Of a stretch of 20,271 nucleotides of DNA, positions 13,096 to 20,271 are shown piece by piece. The first letter of the stretch is position 1. The number at the start of each line of letters is the position of its first letter. Made by a program: the position numbers and the translations under genes. Source of the DNA: JBPCOI01 sp051000395. GTDB lineage: Bacteria > Actinomycetota > Actinomycetes > Mycobacteriales > Jatrophihabitantaceae. Below the pieces are notes generated by a model. The model was given only the letters and a program-made list of their open reading frames with translations, was not told where the DNA came from and made no database searches. The stretch spans positions 1 through 20,271 of the forward strand of contig JBPCOI010000059.1 of the NCBI GenBank assembly GCA_051000395.1. Direction: 5' to 3'.

Positions 13096-13727
13096 TGCAG
13101 GCCGGTGCGCTGCGGCCCTACGAACGCGCGCTACTCACCGCCGACCCGCTCGGCATGCATGCTGCGGACGGCCGCGTCATCAACCTCGACATCGCCCGCT
13201 GGCTCGGCCCGGTCGACGGCGTGGACACGACCGTCGTCACGCGCTGCGTCGGACCGGTCCTCGACGTCGGCTGCGGGCCTGGGCGCTTCGTGTCGGCGCT
13301 CATCGAGCGCGGTGTCGCGGCACTCGGTGTGGACATCGCCGAGGCCGCCGTGTCGCTGAGCCGGCGGCGCGGGCTGCCGGCCGTCCTGCGCAACGTGTTC
13401 GCACCGATTCCGGGCGAGGGACGCTGGCCGACCGTGCTGTTGATGGACGGCAACATCGGCATCGGCGGCGACCCGGACCGGCTGCTGCGGCGCAGCCGGA
13501 CGCTGCTCGCCCCGCACGGCACGCTGTTCGTCGAGACCCATCCCGACTCCTGCGCGGATGAGACGCTGACCGTCCGCTTTCGCCACGACGGCGCGGCCGT
13601 CGGACCGCCGTTCGACTGGTCGCACGTCGGGTTGGTTCCCCTGCTGCGCTACGCGGGCGTGCTCGGCTTCGGCGCGCCCGAGGTCTGGACGGTCGGTGGC
13701 CGCACCTTCGCGGCGTTCCCGCGCTGA
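13095..13727 (+). CDS. Class I SAM-dependent methyltransferase
   Basis: A 210-residue Rossmann-fold methyltransferase. VLDVGCGPGRFVSAL (from residue 55) is motif I for S-adenosylmethionine; LGVDIAEAAVSLSRRRGLPA follows with the acidic residue that binds the ribose. VLLMDGNIGIGGDP and LLAPHGTLFVETHPD are later core strands. The start ATG shares one base with the preceding stop (TGATG at 13093-13097). No membrane segments are seen. The substrate is unknown; neighbours suggest a glycan or glycolipid intermediate made by the same operon. Related actinobacterial proteins are sometimes encoded beside a molybdopterin oxidoreductase, and one lies 2.4 kb away here on the opposite strand. Confidence 0.9.
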   Translation: MQAGALRPYERALLTADPLGMHAADGRVINLDIARWLGPVDGVDTTVVTRCVGPVLDVGCGPGRFVSALIERGVAALGVDIAEAAVSLSRRRGLPAVLRNVFAPIPGEGRWPTVLLMDGNIGIGGDPDRLLRRSRTLLAPHGTLFVETHPDSCADETLTVRFRHDGAAVGPPFDWSHVGLVPLLRYAGVLGFGAPEVWTVGGRTFAAFPR

Positions 13728-13731
13728 GCCG

Positions 13732-15108
13732 ATGACAACGCAGCTGCCGTCGCCGACGAGTACGCGCACCCGTGCCGCGCTGGGCGCCGTGCTCGCCGCG
13801 GACCTGGCCTTGTTCGCGGTGCTGGTGCAGGACACCGGCTACCGCCACCACGCCGTCGTCCTGTACTGCGTGTCGGTACCGGTGTTCGTGCTGGCCACCT
13901 GGCTGCTCGCACGCTCGGCGCTGTCCCGGCGCGCGGCAGTGATCTTGATCTTCGGTGTCGGCGTCGTGCTGCAACTGATCGCGGTCAGCAAGCCGACGAC
14001 CACCTCCGACGACGACTACCGCTACCTGTGGGACGCGAAGGTGCAGTTCGCCGGCATCGACCCGTACAGCTACCCGCCCGACGCACCTGCGCTGGCGCGG
14101 TTGCGCGACGGATTCCTGTTCCCCGCCTCGCCCTGCCCGCATCCGTTTCCCGGCGGTTGCACCGCGATCAACCGTCCGGACGTCCACACGATCTACCCGC
14201 CCGTTGCCGAAGGGGCCTTCGCGCTGATCCGCGCCGCGTCCTTCGGCGGCCACGGCCAGCACCTGCCGGTGCAGCTCGCCGGCGCGCTCGGGGTGATCGC
14301 GATCGGCTGGCTGCTCTGGCGACGGGCGCGCGTACGCGGATGGCCGCCGTGGACGGTCGCGCTCTGGCTGTGGTGCCCGTTGCCGATCCTGGAATACAGC
14401 AACGCCGGGCACATCGACTGGCTCGCGGTGCTGTTGACCGTCCTCGCGCTCAGCGTCGCGGCGATCCGGCGCAACGCGCTCGCGGGCCTCCTGCTCGGCG
14501 CGGCGATCGCGACGAAGATCTACCCGGCGGTGGTCCTGCCGGCCATGCTCAAGCGCCGGCCGTGGGTCGTGCTGGCTTCGGCCGCCGGGCTCGTCGCGGT
14601 GTCCTACCTGCCGCACGTGCTCGCCGTCGGCGCCGGAGTGCTCGGCTACCTGCCCGGCTACCTGCAGGAGGAGCAGTACACCAGCGGTGGCGGGCTGCTG
14701 CTACTGGGATTCGTGCTGCCGCACCCTGTCGACACGCTCGTCGGCGCCGTGCTCATCGCGCTCGTCGCGTGGTTCGTATACCGGCACGCCGACCCGGACG
14801 CCCCCGAGGACGGCGCGGTCGTGATCATGGGTGCTGCCCTGCTGATCGCGACGCCGGCCTACGGCTGGTACGCGGGCCTGCTGCTCGCGCTCGTCGTGCT
14901 GTCCGGCGCGCTGGAGTGGTTGCCCGTCGCGCTCGCGCCGACGCTCGCCTTCCTGCTGCGGGCGGACTTCGGCAACTCGGCCTACCTCAGCCGCCTCGCC
15001 TACTTCGTCGCGGCACTGCTGGCGTTGTGCATGTTCGTCTTGCGCAGAAAGGGATGGGACGTGCTCAGAGGGTCTGGCCACGACGGTGTGGCGGTGGGAG
15101 CGCAATGA
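13732..15108 (+). CDS. Polytopic GT-C-like glycosyltransferase (GT87/DUF2029-like)
   Basis: 458 residues with about ten membrane segments. The first extracytoplasmic loop contains SKPTTTSDDDYRYLWDAK (Asp93-95) and a further KVQFAGIDPYSYPPD block. The acidic cluster followed by G(I/V)DPY is typical of polyprenyl-phosphate-sugar-dependent GT-C enzymes such as GT87 mannosyltransferases. Later are YPPVAEGAFALIR, EYSNAGHIDWLAVLLTVLAL and ATKIYPAVVLP, also seen in that family. The ATG at 13732 follows the methyltransferase stop by four bases. It probably adds sugars to an exported lipid or glycan, using the product of the GT2 enzyme as donor; that link is inference. Confidence 0.87.
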   Translation: MTTQLPSPTSTRTRAALGAVLAADLALFAVLVQDTGYRHHAVVLYCVSVPVFVLATWLLARSALSRRAAVILIFGVGVVLQLIAVSKPTTTSDDDYRYLWDAKVQFAGIDPYSYPPDAPALARLRDGFLFPASPCPHPFPGGCTAINRPDVHTIYPPVAEGAFALIRAASFGGHGQHLPVQLAGALGVIAIGWLLWRRARVRGWPPWTVALWLWCPLPILEYSNAGHIDWLAVLLTVLALSVAAIRRNALAGLLLGAAIATKIYPAVVLPAMLKRRPWVVLASAAGLVAVSYLPHVLAVGAGVLGYLPGYLQEEQYTSGGGLLLLGFVLPHPVDTLVGAVLIALVAWFVYRHADPDAPEDGAVVIMGAALLIATPAYGWYAGLLLALVVLSGALEWLPVALAPTLAFLLRADFGNSAYLSRLAYFVAALLALCMFVLRRKGWDVLRGSGHDGVAVGAQ

Positions 15109-16106
15109 CGAGCCGGCGGATTCGTGGTGCGCTCGCGGTAGCGGGGGCGGCCCTGGTGCTGGCGCTGGCCGGCTGTGGCGGTGCGGGCCACCCGCACCTG
15201 GGCGCCGCGGAACCGGCGGTCGCGCCGAGTGGCGGACCGCCGCCGGTGGGCACGGTGCGCGCGGTTGGCGCGTCGCCGGAGGGCATCGTCTACGACGCGA
15301 AGACCGGAATCGTCGCTGTCGCGGTCCGCGACCCGGACCGGCTGCTGTTGCTCGACGCCGCCACGCTCGCGGTCGAGCACACCGTGGCGCTGCCCGGATC
15401 CGTGCGTCACCTGCAGCTCGCCGGGCCCGGTGGCCCGGTGCTGGTGCCCTGCGAGAGCGCCCGCGAGCTGGTCCAGGTGAGCCTGCCCGACGGTGCGGTC
15501 GTCTCGAGTACCGCGGTCGGCAAGCAGCCGCACGACGCGACCGCCGCGGCCGGCGGACTCGTCGTCGTCGGCAACGAGTTCGGCAGCTCCCTGTCGGTCG
15601 TGCGCAACGGTCTGGTGACCAAGACGCTGAGCGGGGTGCGCCAGCCCGGCGGCGTCACCGGAGAGGGCGCCTCCGTCGCGGTCGTCGACGTCGCCGCGTT
15701 CACGCTGAGCACGTTCGACCTCGCCACCGGCGAGCGAACCGCGATCGTGGCGGCCGGACGCGGACCGACGCACGGCATCCCAATCAGCGGCGGCAGGTTC
15801 GCCGTCGCCGACACCCGCGGCAACCAGGTCCTCGAATACCGCCTCTCGCCACTAGAGCAGATCGGCCACCTCGCGCTGCCCGGAGCGCCTTACGGCGTGG
15901 CGATCGACGCGTCCAGCGACACCGCTTGGGTGACGCTCACGGCGCGCAACGAGGTCGTCGGCCTCGACCTGTCCGGCGGCACCCCCCGCCTCGTCGCCCG
16001 CTACCCGACCGTGCGCCAGCCCAACACCGTCGCCGTCTCCCCCGGCAGCCGCTTCGTCTGGATCACCGGCACCGCGAACGGCCAGGTGCAGCTGATCAGC
16101 CGATGA
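15105..16106 (+). CDS. Beta-propeller lipoprotein (YncE/NHL-like)
   Basis: 333 residues. The N-terminus MTSRRIRGALAVAGAALVLA ends in a lipobox (LALAGC, Cys24), so the protein is probably anchored on the outer face of the membrane. The mature part has repeated ~40-residue blades of the YVTN/NHL type, such as PEGIVYDAKTGIVAVAVRDP, KQPHDATAAAGGLVVVGNEF, APYGVAIDASSDTAWVTLTA and RQPNTVAVSPGSRFVWITGT. Arg4-Arg5 near the start gives it a Tat-like look, but the motif lacks the usual S-R-R-x-F-L context. ATG at 15105 overlaps the previous stop (ATGA). It is the last gene of the operon and a probable extracytoplasmic binding or scaffold protein. Confidence 0.88.
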   Translation: MTSRRIRGALAVAGAALVLALAGCGGAGHPHLGAAEPAVAPSGGPPPVGTVRAVGASPEGIVYDAKTGIVAVAVRDPDRLLLLDAATLAVEHTVALPGSVRHLQLAGPGGPVLVPCESARELVQVSLPDGAVVSSTAVGKQPHDATAAAGGLVVVGNEFGSSLSVVRNGLVTKTLSGVRQPGGVTGEGASVAVVDVAAFTLSTFDLATGERTAIVAAGRGPTHGIPISGGRFAVADTRGNQVLEYRLSPLEQIGHLALPGAPYGVAIDASSDTAWVTLTARNEVVGLDLSGGTPRLVARYPTVRQPNTVAVSPGSRFVWITGTANGQVQLISR

Positions 16107-16120
16107 GCCGCCGATGAGCC
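16099..16120 (+). repeat. Perfect 11-bp tandem duplication between convergent genes
   Basis: GCCGATGAGCC occurs twice back to back (16099-16109, 16110-16120). The stop codon of the propeller gene is in the first unit and the stop of the SRPBCC gene begins one base after the second. It looks like a small slippage duplication. Confidence 0.85.
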
Positions 16121-16690
16121 TTAGCGGGCGAGCGCCGCACGGCGTTCTGCCTCCACCCTGACCGCCGCGAACGTCGACTCGACGACGCGTTCCCACGGCC
16201 GCGCGACTAGCTCACCCCAGCCGGCGCCCAGCGCCCACAGATCGGTGCCCAGCTCGCCGGCGTAGTCGAGTCTGGTGTGGTCCCCTTCGCCGGTCAGGAG
16301 GAACTGCTCCACGACGTGCGGGACGGGTCCGCGCGTCAGGCGGAAGTCCACCCGGTCGGGCCGGGTGAAGCGAACGGTCTCGAGTGTGGTCGCGACAAGC
16401 CGGCTGCGCAGCGCGGTGCGGTGCGCGGCCAGCACCATGTCACTGCCGCGTTCGAGGATGTGGATCTTGTCGGCCATCGCGCGCGACTGCCTCGCCAGAT
16501 ACGGCTCGCTGAGCACGTCGAACACGATCTCGCGGGAGGCCCGGATGTCGACGCCGAAGGGCCCCAGCGGACGGACCCTGCGCCCCACGCCGAGGTCGAC
16601 GGGGACGGCGCCGGTGACCAGCCCGAGGTAACCGCCCAGCCCGGCCGCTGCCGTGGCGCCCAGCATCGCGGCCTTGCCGAGGAAGCTCAC
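16121..16690 (-). CDS. SRPBCC-family (START/polyketide-cyclase-like) protein with N-terminal membrane segment
   Basis: 189 residues. Residues ~5-27 (GKAAMLGATAAAGLGGYLGL) are hydrophobic and may anchor the protein. From about 50 on there is a helix-grip fold: DIRASREIVFDVLSEPYLAR, ILERGSDMVLAAHRT, TVRFTRPDRVDFRLTRGPVP, VVEQFLLTGEGDHTRLDYAG and a long C-terminal helix (WERVVESTFAAVRVEAERR). The family binds lipids or other hydrophobic molecules in a central cavity; the ligand cannot be told. GTG at 16690 is the only start that includes the hydrophobic segment. It is convergent with the propeller gene (14 bp) and divergent from the membrane transferase at 16776. Confidence 0.87.
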   Translation of the reverse strand: MSFLGKAAMLGATAAAGLGGYLGLVTGAVPVDLGVGRRVRPLGPFGVDIRASREIVFDVLSEPYLARQSRAMADKIHILERGSDMVLAAHRTALRSRLVATTLETVRFTRPDRVDFRLTRGPVPHVVEQFLLTGEGDHTRLDYAGELGTDLWALGAGWGELVARPWERVVESTFAAVRVEAERRAALAR

Positions 16691-16761
16691 GATGCCAGCA
16701 TGCGCCTCGCGGGAGCAGCGCTGCGTGCGCGGGCGCCCAGGGTGCGCTTCGGCGCGCCCAC

Positions 16762-16767
16762 TAACGT
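16762..16767 (+). promoter_or_regulatory. Candidate -10 box for a leaderless transcript
   Basis: TAACGT (TANNNT pattern) ends eight bases before the GTG at 16776, with no ribosome binding site between them. The arrangement is the same as at 11797-11810. Confidence 0.45.
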
Positions 16768-16775
16768 CGCAGATC

Positions 16776-18344
16776 GTGACCGACCCCGGCCTGGCGGAGC
16801 CGCTCAGCAGCTCGGCCCGGAGTAACTACGTCGCGGCGGCGCGGCGTGTCATGTCGCTGCCCCTGGCCGACGAGGCGCTGGTGTTCGCGCTCGCCCTCGC
16901 CGCGCGGCTGTATGTCGTGCTGGGCAGCGGCGGGTTGCTGGGCAACTACGGCTACGACGCCAGCGTGTACTACGCGGCCGGGGACGGCCTGGCACACGGC
17001 CGGCTGCCCTACCGCGACTTCGTGTTCCTGCACCCGCCCGGGATCGTCGTCGTGCTGGCGCCGTTCGCCTGGCTGGGCCGGCTCACGAGCGACCACACCG
17101 GCTTCGTCACGGCGAGCCTCGCCTTCACGGTTCTCGGAGCGCTCAACGCCGTGCTCGTCGTCCTGGTCGCCAAGCGGATGGGCGTGCAACGGCGCGGCAC
17201 CCTGCTCGGCGGCGTCTTCTATGCGCTGTGGTTGGGAGCGGTGGGGGCGGAGTTCCTGACCCGCCTCGAACCGCTGGGCAACTTCTTCGTGCTGTGCGGG
17301 CTGCTGGCGTTCCTTACCGCCCGCACTTCGAGCAACCGTTACCTCGCGCTGGTGACCGGCGCCGCGTTCGCGACGGCGGCCAGCGTCAAGATCTGGTGGG
17401 CGGTGCTCCTGCTCGTCGTGCTGGCGTGGCACGTCGTGGCGCGGCGGCCGCGCCGAGAGCTCGTCCTGGCGGTCGGCGGCGCTGCGGCGACGCTGCTCGT
17501 GCTGGACGGCCCGTTCTTCCTGCTTGCACCGAGCCAGATGTGGCACATGGTGGTCACCGAGCAACTCGGCCGCTACCCGGACCAGACCACGACGGCCACG
17601 CGCCTGCTGCAGTTGAGCACCTTCAACCGGCTCGTGCCGCAGCCGCCGCACGCGGTCGTACTGCTCGTCGCTGCCGCGTTCGTGCTCGTCGTCCTGGCCC
17701 TGGTCGCCACGGCGTGGAGCAACCGAAGTGCGCGCCTGGTCGCCGCGCTGAGCGTGATCCAGGTGGTGGTGCTCGTGGTGGCGCCGTCGTGGTTCACCTT
17801 CTACCCCGACTACCTCGCTCCCGCGCTGGCGCTGACGGTGGCCGCCGCGCTCGGTCCGGCGCGCACGCGCACCGCGCTCGCCGCGCGCCTGTCGCGCTGG
17901 GCGTGGCTTCCCGTCGCCTACGCGAGCGCCGTGGCGGTCCTCGTCTTCGCCGTCCATCAGGGCGATTCGGTGCGCGCGTTCCCGGGTGCGCGCCTGGCAC
18001 GCGCGGTGGCCCAGCAGCGCTGCGTGATGTCCGACTCGCCGATGGCCCTGATCGAGCTCGACGTGCTCAGCCGCGACTTCGCCAACGGCTGCCGGAACTG
18101 GGTGGACGTCACCGGCCGCACCTACGGTCCCGACGCTGCACCGCTCGACGCCGCCGGCGTACCGGTGGGGCGACCCGAGAACCAGAAGTGGCAGCGCGAC
18201 CTGCGCGCCTACCTGCTCTCCGGCAACGCAGTGATCATCATCCGCGCGGACGGCACCGGTCCGAGTGCCGCGACGTGGGCGACCGTCCGGCGCGGCGGCG
18301 TCCTCGCCGCAGCCGACGGCTACGTCGTCTACCGCACCAACTGA
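16776..18344 (+). CDS. Polytopic GT-C-like membrane glycosyltransferase (GT39/PMT-like)
   Basis: 522 residues from GTG at 16776. About ten or more membrane segments follow a short cytoplasmic N-terminus. The first periplasmic loop has GNYGYDASVYYAAGDGLAHG with Asp61, and RLPYRDFVFLHPPG: the Asp plus 'Y.DF.H.PPG' pattern typical of GT39/DUF-type GT-C enzymes using a polyprenyl-phosphate sugar. A C-terminal soluble domain (about residues 400-522, after AVLVFAVHQGDSVRAFPGAR) includes ADGTGPSAATWATVRRGGVL and may lie outside the membrane. A reading frame extends further upstream, but the N-terminus would then lie over the divergent gene. Its acceptor is unknown. It is monocistronic as far as visible, ending 5 bp before the convergent paaK stop. 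Confidence 0.87.
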   Translation: MTDPGLAEPLSSSARSNYVAAARRVMSLPLADEALVFALALAARLYVVLGSGGLLGNYGYDASVYYAAGDGLAHGRLPYRDFVFLHPPGIVVVLAPFAWLGRLTSDHTGFVTASLAFTVLGALNAVLVVLVAKRMGVQRRGTLLGGVFYALWLGAVGAEFLTRLEPLGNFFVLCGLLAFLTARTSSNRYLALVTGAAFATAASVKIWWAVLLLVVLAWHVVARRPRRELVLAVGGAAATLLVLDGPFFLLAPSQMWHMVVTEQLGRYPDQTTTATRLLQLSTFNRLVPQPPHAVVLLVAAAFVLVVLALVATAWSNRSARLVAALSVIQVVVLVVAPSWFTFYPDYLAPALALTVAAALGPARTRTALAARLSRWAWLPVAYASAVAVLVFAVHQGDSVRAFPGARLARAVAQQRCVMSDSPMALIELDVLSRDFANGCRNWVDVTGRTYGPDAAPLDAAGVPVGRPENQKWQRDLRAYLLSGNAVIIIRADGTGPSAATWATVRRGGVLAAADGYVVYRTN

Positions 18345-18349
18345 CGCGG

Positions 18350-19657
18350 TTACCGGGCTTCGCGCTCGTCGAGGACGCGGCGCATCTTGCCGAGCGAGCG
18401 TTCCACGCTCTGCGGCGCGAGCACGAGCACCTGTACCGAGACGCCGATCGTGTTCTTGACCAGCGTGGCCAGCGCCGTGCCCGCCTCGGCCGCCGTAGCC
18501 GCGTCCACGTCCGCGCGGTGCTCGACCCGGACAACGAGTTCGTCCATCCGGTCGGTGCGTTGCAGCACACACTGGAAGTGCGGCGAGAGCGCCGGTGTGC
18601 GCAGGATGAGCTCCTCGATCTGGGTGGGGAACAGGTTCACCCCGCGAAGGATGATCATGTCGTCGGACCGGCCGGTGATCTTCTCCATCCGGCGCATGGT
18701 GCGAGCGGTGCCGGGCAGCAGCCGGGTGAGGTCGCGGGTGCGGTAGCGCACCACGGGCATGGCCTGCTTGGTGAGCGAGGTGAACACCAGCTCACCGGGC
18801 GATCCGTCGGGCAGCACCTCGCCGGTGAGCGGGTCGATCACCTCGGGATAGAAGTGGTCCTCCCAGATGTGCAGGCCGTCCTTGGTCTCCACGCACTCAT
18901 TGGCCACCCCCGGGCCCATCACCTCGGACAGGCCGTAGATGTCGACGGCATGCATGTCCAGGCGCTGCTCCATCTCCGCGCGCATGTCGTTCGTCCACGG
19001 TTCGGCGCCGAAGATCCCGACCGCGAGCGAGGTCGTACGCGGGTCGATGCCCTGGCGTTGCATCTCGTCGACGATCGCGAGCAGGTACGACGGCGTCACC
19101 ATGATCACGTCCGGCTCGAAGTCCGTGATCAGCATGACCTGCCGCTCGGTCATCCCGCCGGACACCGGGATCACCGTGCAGCCCAGCGCTTCGGCGCCAT
19201 AGTGCGCGCCCAGACCGCCGGTGAACAGCCCGTAGCCGTAGGCGATGTGCACCTTGTCGCCGGGACGGCCGCCGGCCGCGCGGATCGAGCGGGCCATCAC
19301 CGCCGCCCAGGTCCGGATGTCCTCTGCGGTGTAGCCGACGACGGTGGGCCGCCCGGTCGTGCCGGACGAGGCGTGGATACGCGAGACCTGCGCCTGGGGC
19401 ACCGCGAACATGCCGAAGGGGTAGTTCTCGCGCAGATCCTGCTTGGTGGTGAAGGGGAATCGGGCCAGGTCGGCAAGTTCGGTGCAGTCCTCGGGACGCA
19501 CGCCCGCAGCGTCGAACGCGGCCCGGTAGTGCCCGACGTTGTCGTAGGCGTGGCGCAGCGACCACTGCAGCCGCCGCAGCTGAAGGGCCCGCAGCTCGTC
19601 GAGCGACGCGCGCTCGATCGGTTCCAGGTCGCCGGGGCGCGGGGTTCGGTCCTGCAC
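18350..19657 (-). CDS. paaK: Phenylacetate-CoA ligase
   Basis: 435 residues, the usual PaaK length. It converts phenylacetate, ATP and CoA to phenylacetyl-CoA, the first step of the aerobic hybrid pathway. Motifs are IHASSGTTGRPTVVGYT (phosphate-binding loop), GIFGAEPWTNDMR, DIYGLSEVMGPGVANEC (adenylation), VRYRTRDLTRLLPG, and ITGRSDDMIILRGVNLFPTQ, with a typical C-terminal domain ending SVERSLGKMRRVLDEREAR. GTG at 19657 is chosen because AGGAGG lies seven bases upstream (19665-19670) and the longer frame is non-homologous. It follows the paaE stop by 31 bp, so it is probably cotranscribed with a paa epoxidase operon whose remaining genes are off the right edge. Confidence 0.96.
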   Translation of the reverse strand: MQDRTPRPGDLEPIERASLDELRALQLRRLQWSLRHAYDNVGHYRAAFDAAGVRPEDCTELADLARFPFTTKQDLRENYPFGMFAVPQAQVSRIHASSGTTGRPTVVGYTAEDIRTWAAVMARSIRAAGGRPGDKVHIAYGYGLFTGGLGAHYGAEALGCTVIPVSGGMTERQVMLITDFEPDVIMVTPSYLLAIVDEMQRQGIDPRTTSLAVGIFGAEPWTNDMRAEMEQRLDMHAVDIYGLSEVMGPGVANECVETKDGLHIWEDHFYPEVIDPLTGEVLPDGSPGELVFTSLTKQAMPVVRYRTRDLTRLLPGTARTMRRMEKITGRSDDMIILRGVNLFPTQIEELILRTPALSPHFQCVLQRTDRMDELVVRVEHRADVDAATAAEAGTALATLVKNTIGVSVQVLVLAPQSVERSLGKMRRVLDEREAR

Positions 19658-19664
19658 GGCTCGT

Positions 19665-19670
19665 CCTCCT
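19665..19670 (-). promoter_or_regulatory. Ribosome binding site of paaK
   Basis: AGGAGG on the minus strand, seven bases before GTG at 19657. It overrules the longer frame running back to 19858. Confidence 0.85.
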
Positions 19671-19688
19671 CGCGGGCGGCGCTTCGGC

Positions 19689-20271
19689 TCAGGCGTCGAA
19701 GTCGACGGTGAGCTCGTCGGACACGGGTAGCGACTGGCAGGTGAGCACGAAGCCGTCGTCGAGCTCGTCCTGCTCCAGGGCGAAGTTGCGGCGCATGTGC
19801 ACCTCGCCGCTGACGAGCTTGGCGCGGCAGGTGCCGCACACGCCGCCCTTGCAGGCAAAGGGAAGGTCGGGACGCACGCGCTGCGCGCCGTCGAGCACCG
19901 GGGTGTCGCGGCCCACGGTCATGGTGCTGGCGCGGCCGTCGAGCACCACCGTCACCTCGCTGCCGCCGGCCAGCGCCGGCTCGTCGTGACGCACCTGCTC
20001 GGGGGGCAGTTCCTCGACGTAGAACAGCTCCTGGTGGATCCGCTCGCGGGGCACGCCGTGCTCGGTGAGCACGAGCGCGGCGTCGGTGACCATGCCGAAC
20101 GGGCCGCACAACCACCAGTGGTCCACGCGCTCGATGTCGCAGACCGCGGGCAGCAGCTCGCGTAGCTTCGCCGCGTCCATCCGCCCGCTGAACAACGCCA
20201 CCTCCTGCGGCTCGCGCGACAGGACATGGACGAGCTGCACGCGGGTGGGATCGGCGTCCTTGAGGTCGGCG
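19689..20271 (-). CDS. paaE: Phenylacetyl-CoA epoxidase reductase subunit, C-terminal part (runs off right edge)
   Basis: The visible ~194 residues begin inside the NAD(P)H-binding domain (ADLKDADPTRVQLVHVLSRE, then DHWWLCGPFGMV) and end with a plant-type [2Fe-2S] domain. The cluster cysteines are in FACKGGVCGTCRAK plus the later VLTCQS (CxxxxCxxC...C). The frame is open to the window edge, so the GTG near 20240 is internal and not a start. PaaE passes electrons from NADPH to the PaaABCD oxygenase that epoxidises phenylacetyl-CoA. The upstream FAD-binding domain and paaA-D are expected to the right. Its C-terminus (LPVSDELTVDFDA) is complete. Confidence 0.95.
   Translation of the reverse strand, partial: ADLKDADPTRVQLVHVLSREPQEVALFSGRMDAAKLRELLPAVCDIERVDHWWLCGPFGMVTDAALVLTEHGVPRERIHQELFYVEELPPEQVRHDEPALAGGSEVTVVLDGRASTMTVGRDTPVLDGAQRVRPDLPFACKGGVCGTCRAKLVSGEVHMRRNFALEQDELDDGFVLTCQSLPVSDELTVDFDA

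Noticed and set aside
15105..15180. Tat signal on the propeller lipoprotein
   Set aside because: It has Arg4-Arg5 but not the usual SRRxFL context, and the lipobox fits a normal lipoprotein signal.
16653..16775. Upstream extension of the GT-C-like gene
   Set aside because: The extension lies over the divergent SRPBCC start and gives a non-homologous Cys/Arg-rich leader.
16761..18572. 603-codon open frame on the minus strand
   Set aside because: Antisense shadow of the GT-C-like gene, extremely rich in Arg/His/Gln/Glu with no domain signals.
17228..19711. 827-codon open frame on the plus strand
   Set aside because: Runs across the GT-C gene and antisense to paaK; Arg/Pro/Ala-rich, a frame-shadow artefact of GC skew in codon positions.
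20240..20242. GTG at 20240 as start of a complete small ferredoxin-like protein
   Set aside because: The frame is open to the window edge and upstream codons read as PaaE sequence; it is an internal codon.
1..20271. tRNA, rRNA or CRISPR array
   Set aside because: No direct-repeat/spacer array and no tRNA or rRNA-like conserved stretch was seen on reading through; this is a visual check only.

Overview
The window is very GC-rich and has densely packed genes with GTG/TTG starts, 1-10 bp gene overlaps, a class-F-like sortase, DUF4331 proteins and GT-C membrane enzymes. All of this points to an actinobacterium (Actinomycetota). I cannot place it to genus from sequence alone. I see no tRNA, rRNA or CRISPR array.

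Layout, left to right. (1) At 1-120 lies the end of an IS1595-like insertion sequence, with the transposase N-terminus on the minus strand running off the edge. It abuts the C-terminal half of a glycoside hydrolase family 15 (GH15) gene that it appears to have broken. (2) At 1071-3770 come a MoaD-type sulfur carrier (-), an intact GH15 trehalase/glucoamylase-like enzyme (+) and a small conserved hypothetical (+). (3) At 3778-8616 is a six-gene minus-strand operon. In transcription order it reads: small Tat-signal protein, signal-less DUF4331 protein, second small Tat-signal protein, second DUF4331 protein with a C-terminal anchor-like tail, a 104-aa protein, and a sortase. The pair [small Tat protein + DUF4331] is a tandem duplication. 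(4) At 8849-11660, on the minus strand, are a small membrane protein, a membrane-fused molybdopterin oxidoreductase with an internal twin-arginine motif, a 317-bp gap with strong hairpins, and a lipoprotein. (5) At 11810-16106 (+) is a tight five-gene operon: GT2 glycosyltransferase, DUF2064 protein, methyltransferase, polytopic GT-C-like protein and beta-propeller lipoprotein. (6) At 16121-18344 are a SRPBCC protein (-) and a divergent GT-C-like membrane protein (+). (7) At 18350-20271 (-) is the end of a phenylacetate-degradation operon: paaK preceded by the C-terminal part of paaE.

The most interesting part is the DUF4331 operon. Neither DUF4331 protein has a signal peptide, and their starts are fixed by strong ribosome binding sites. 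Each is preceded by a tiny Tat substrate whose mature part is only about 50 residues. The sortase-proximal DUF4331 copy ends in a PPQTG motif, a hydrophobic segment and arginines. I propose that the small Tat proteins act as export escorts ('hitchhiker' carriers) for the DUF4331 proteins, and that one of these is then held at the surface by the sortase. This is inference, but it can be tested.
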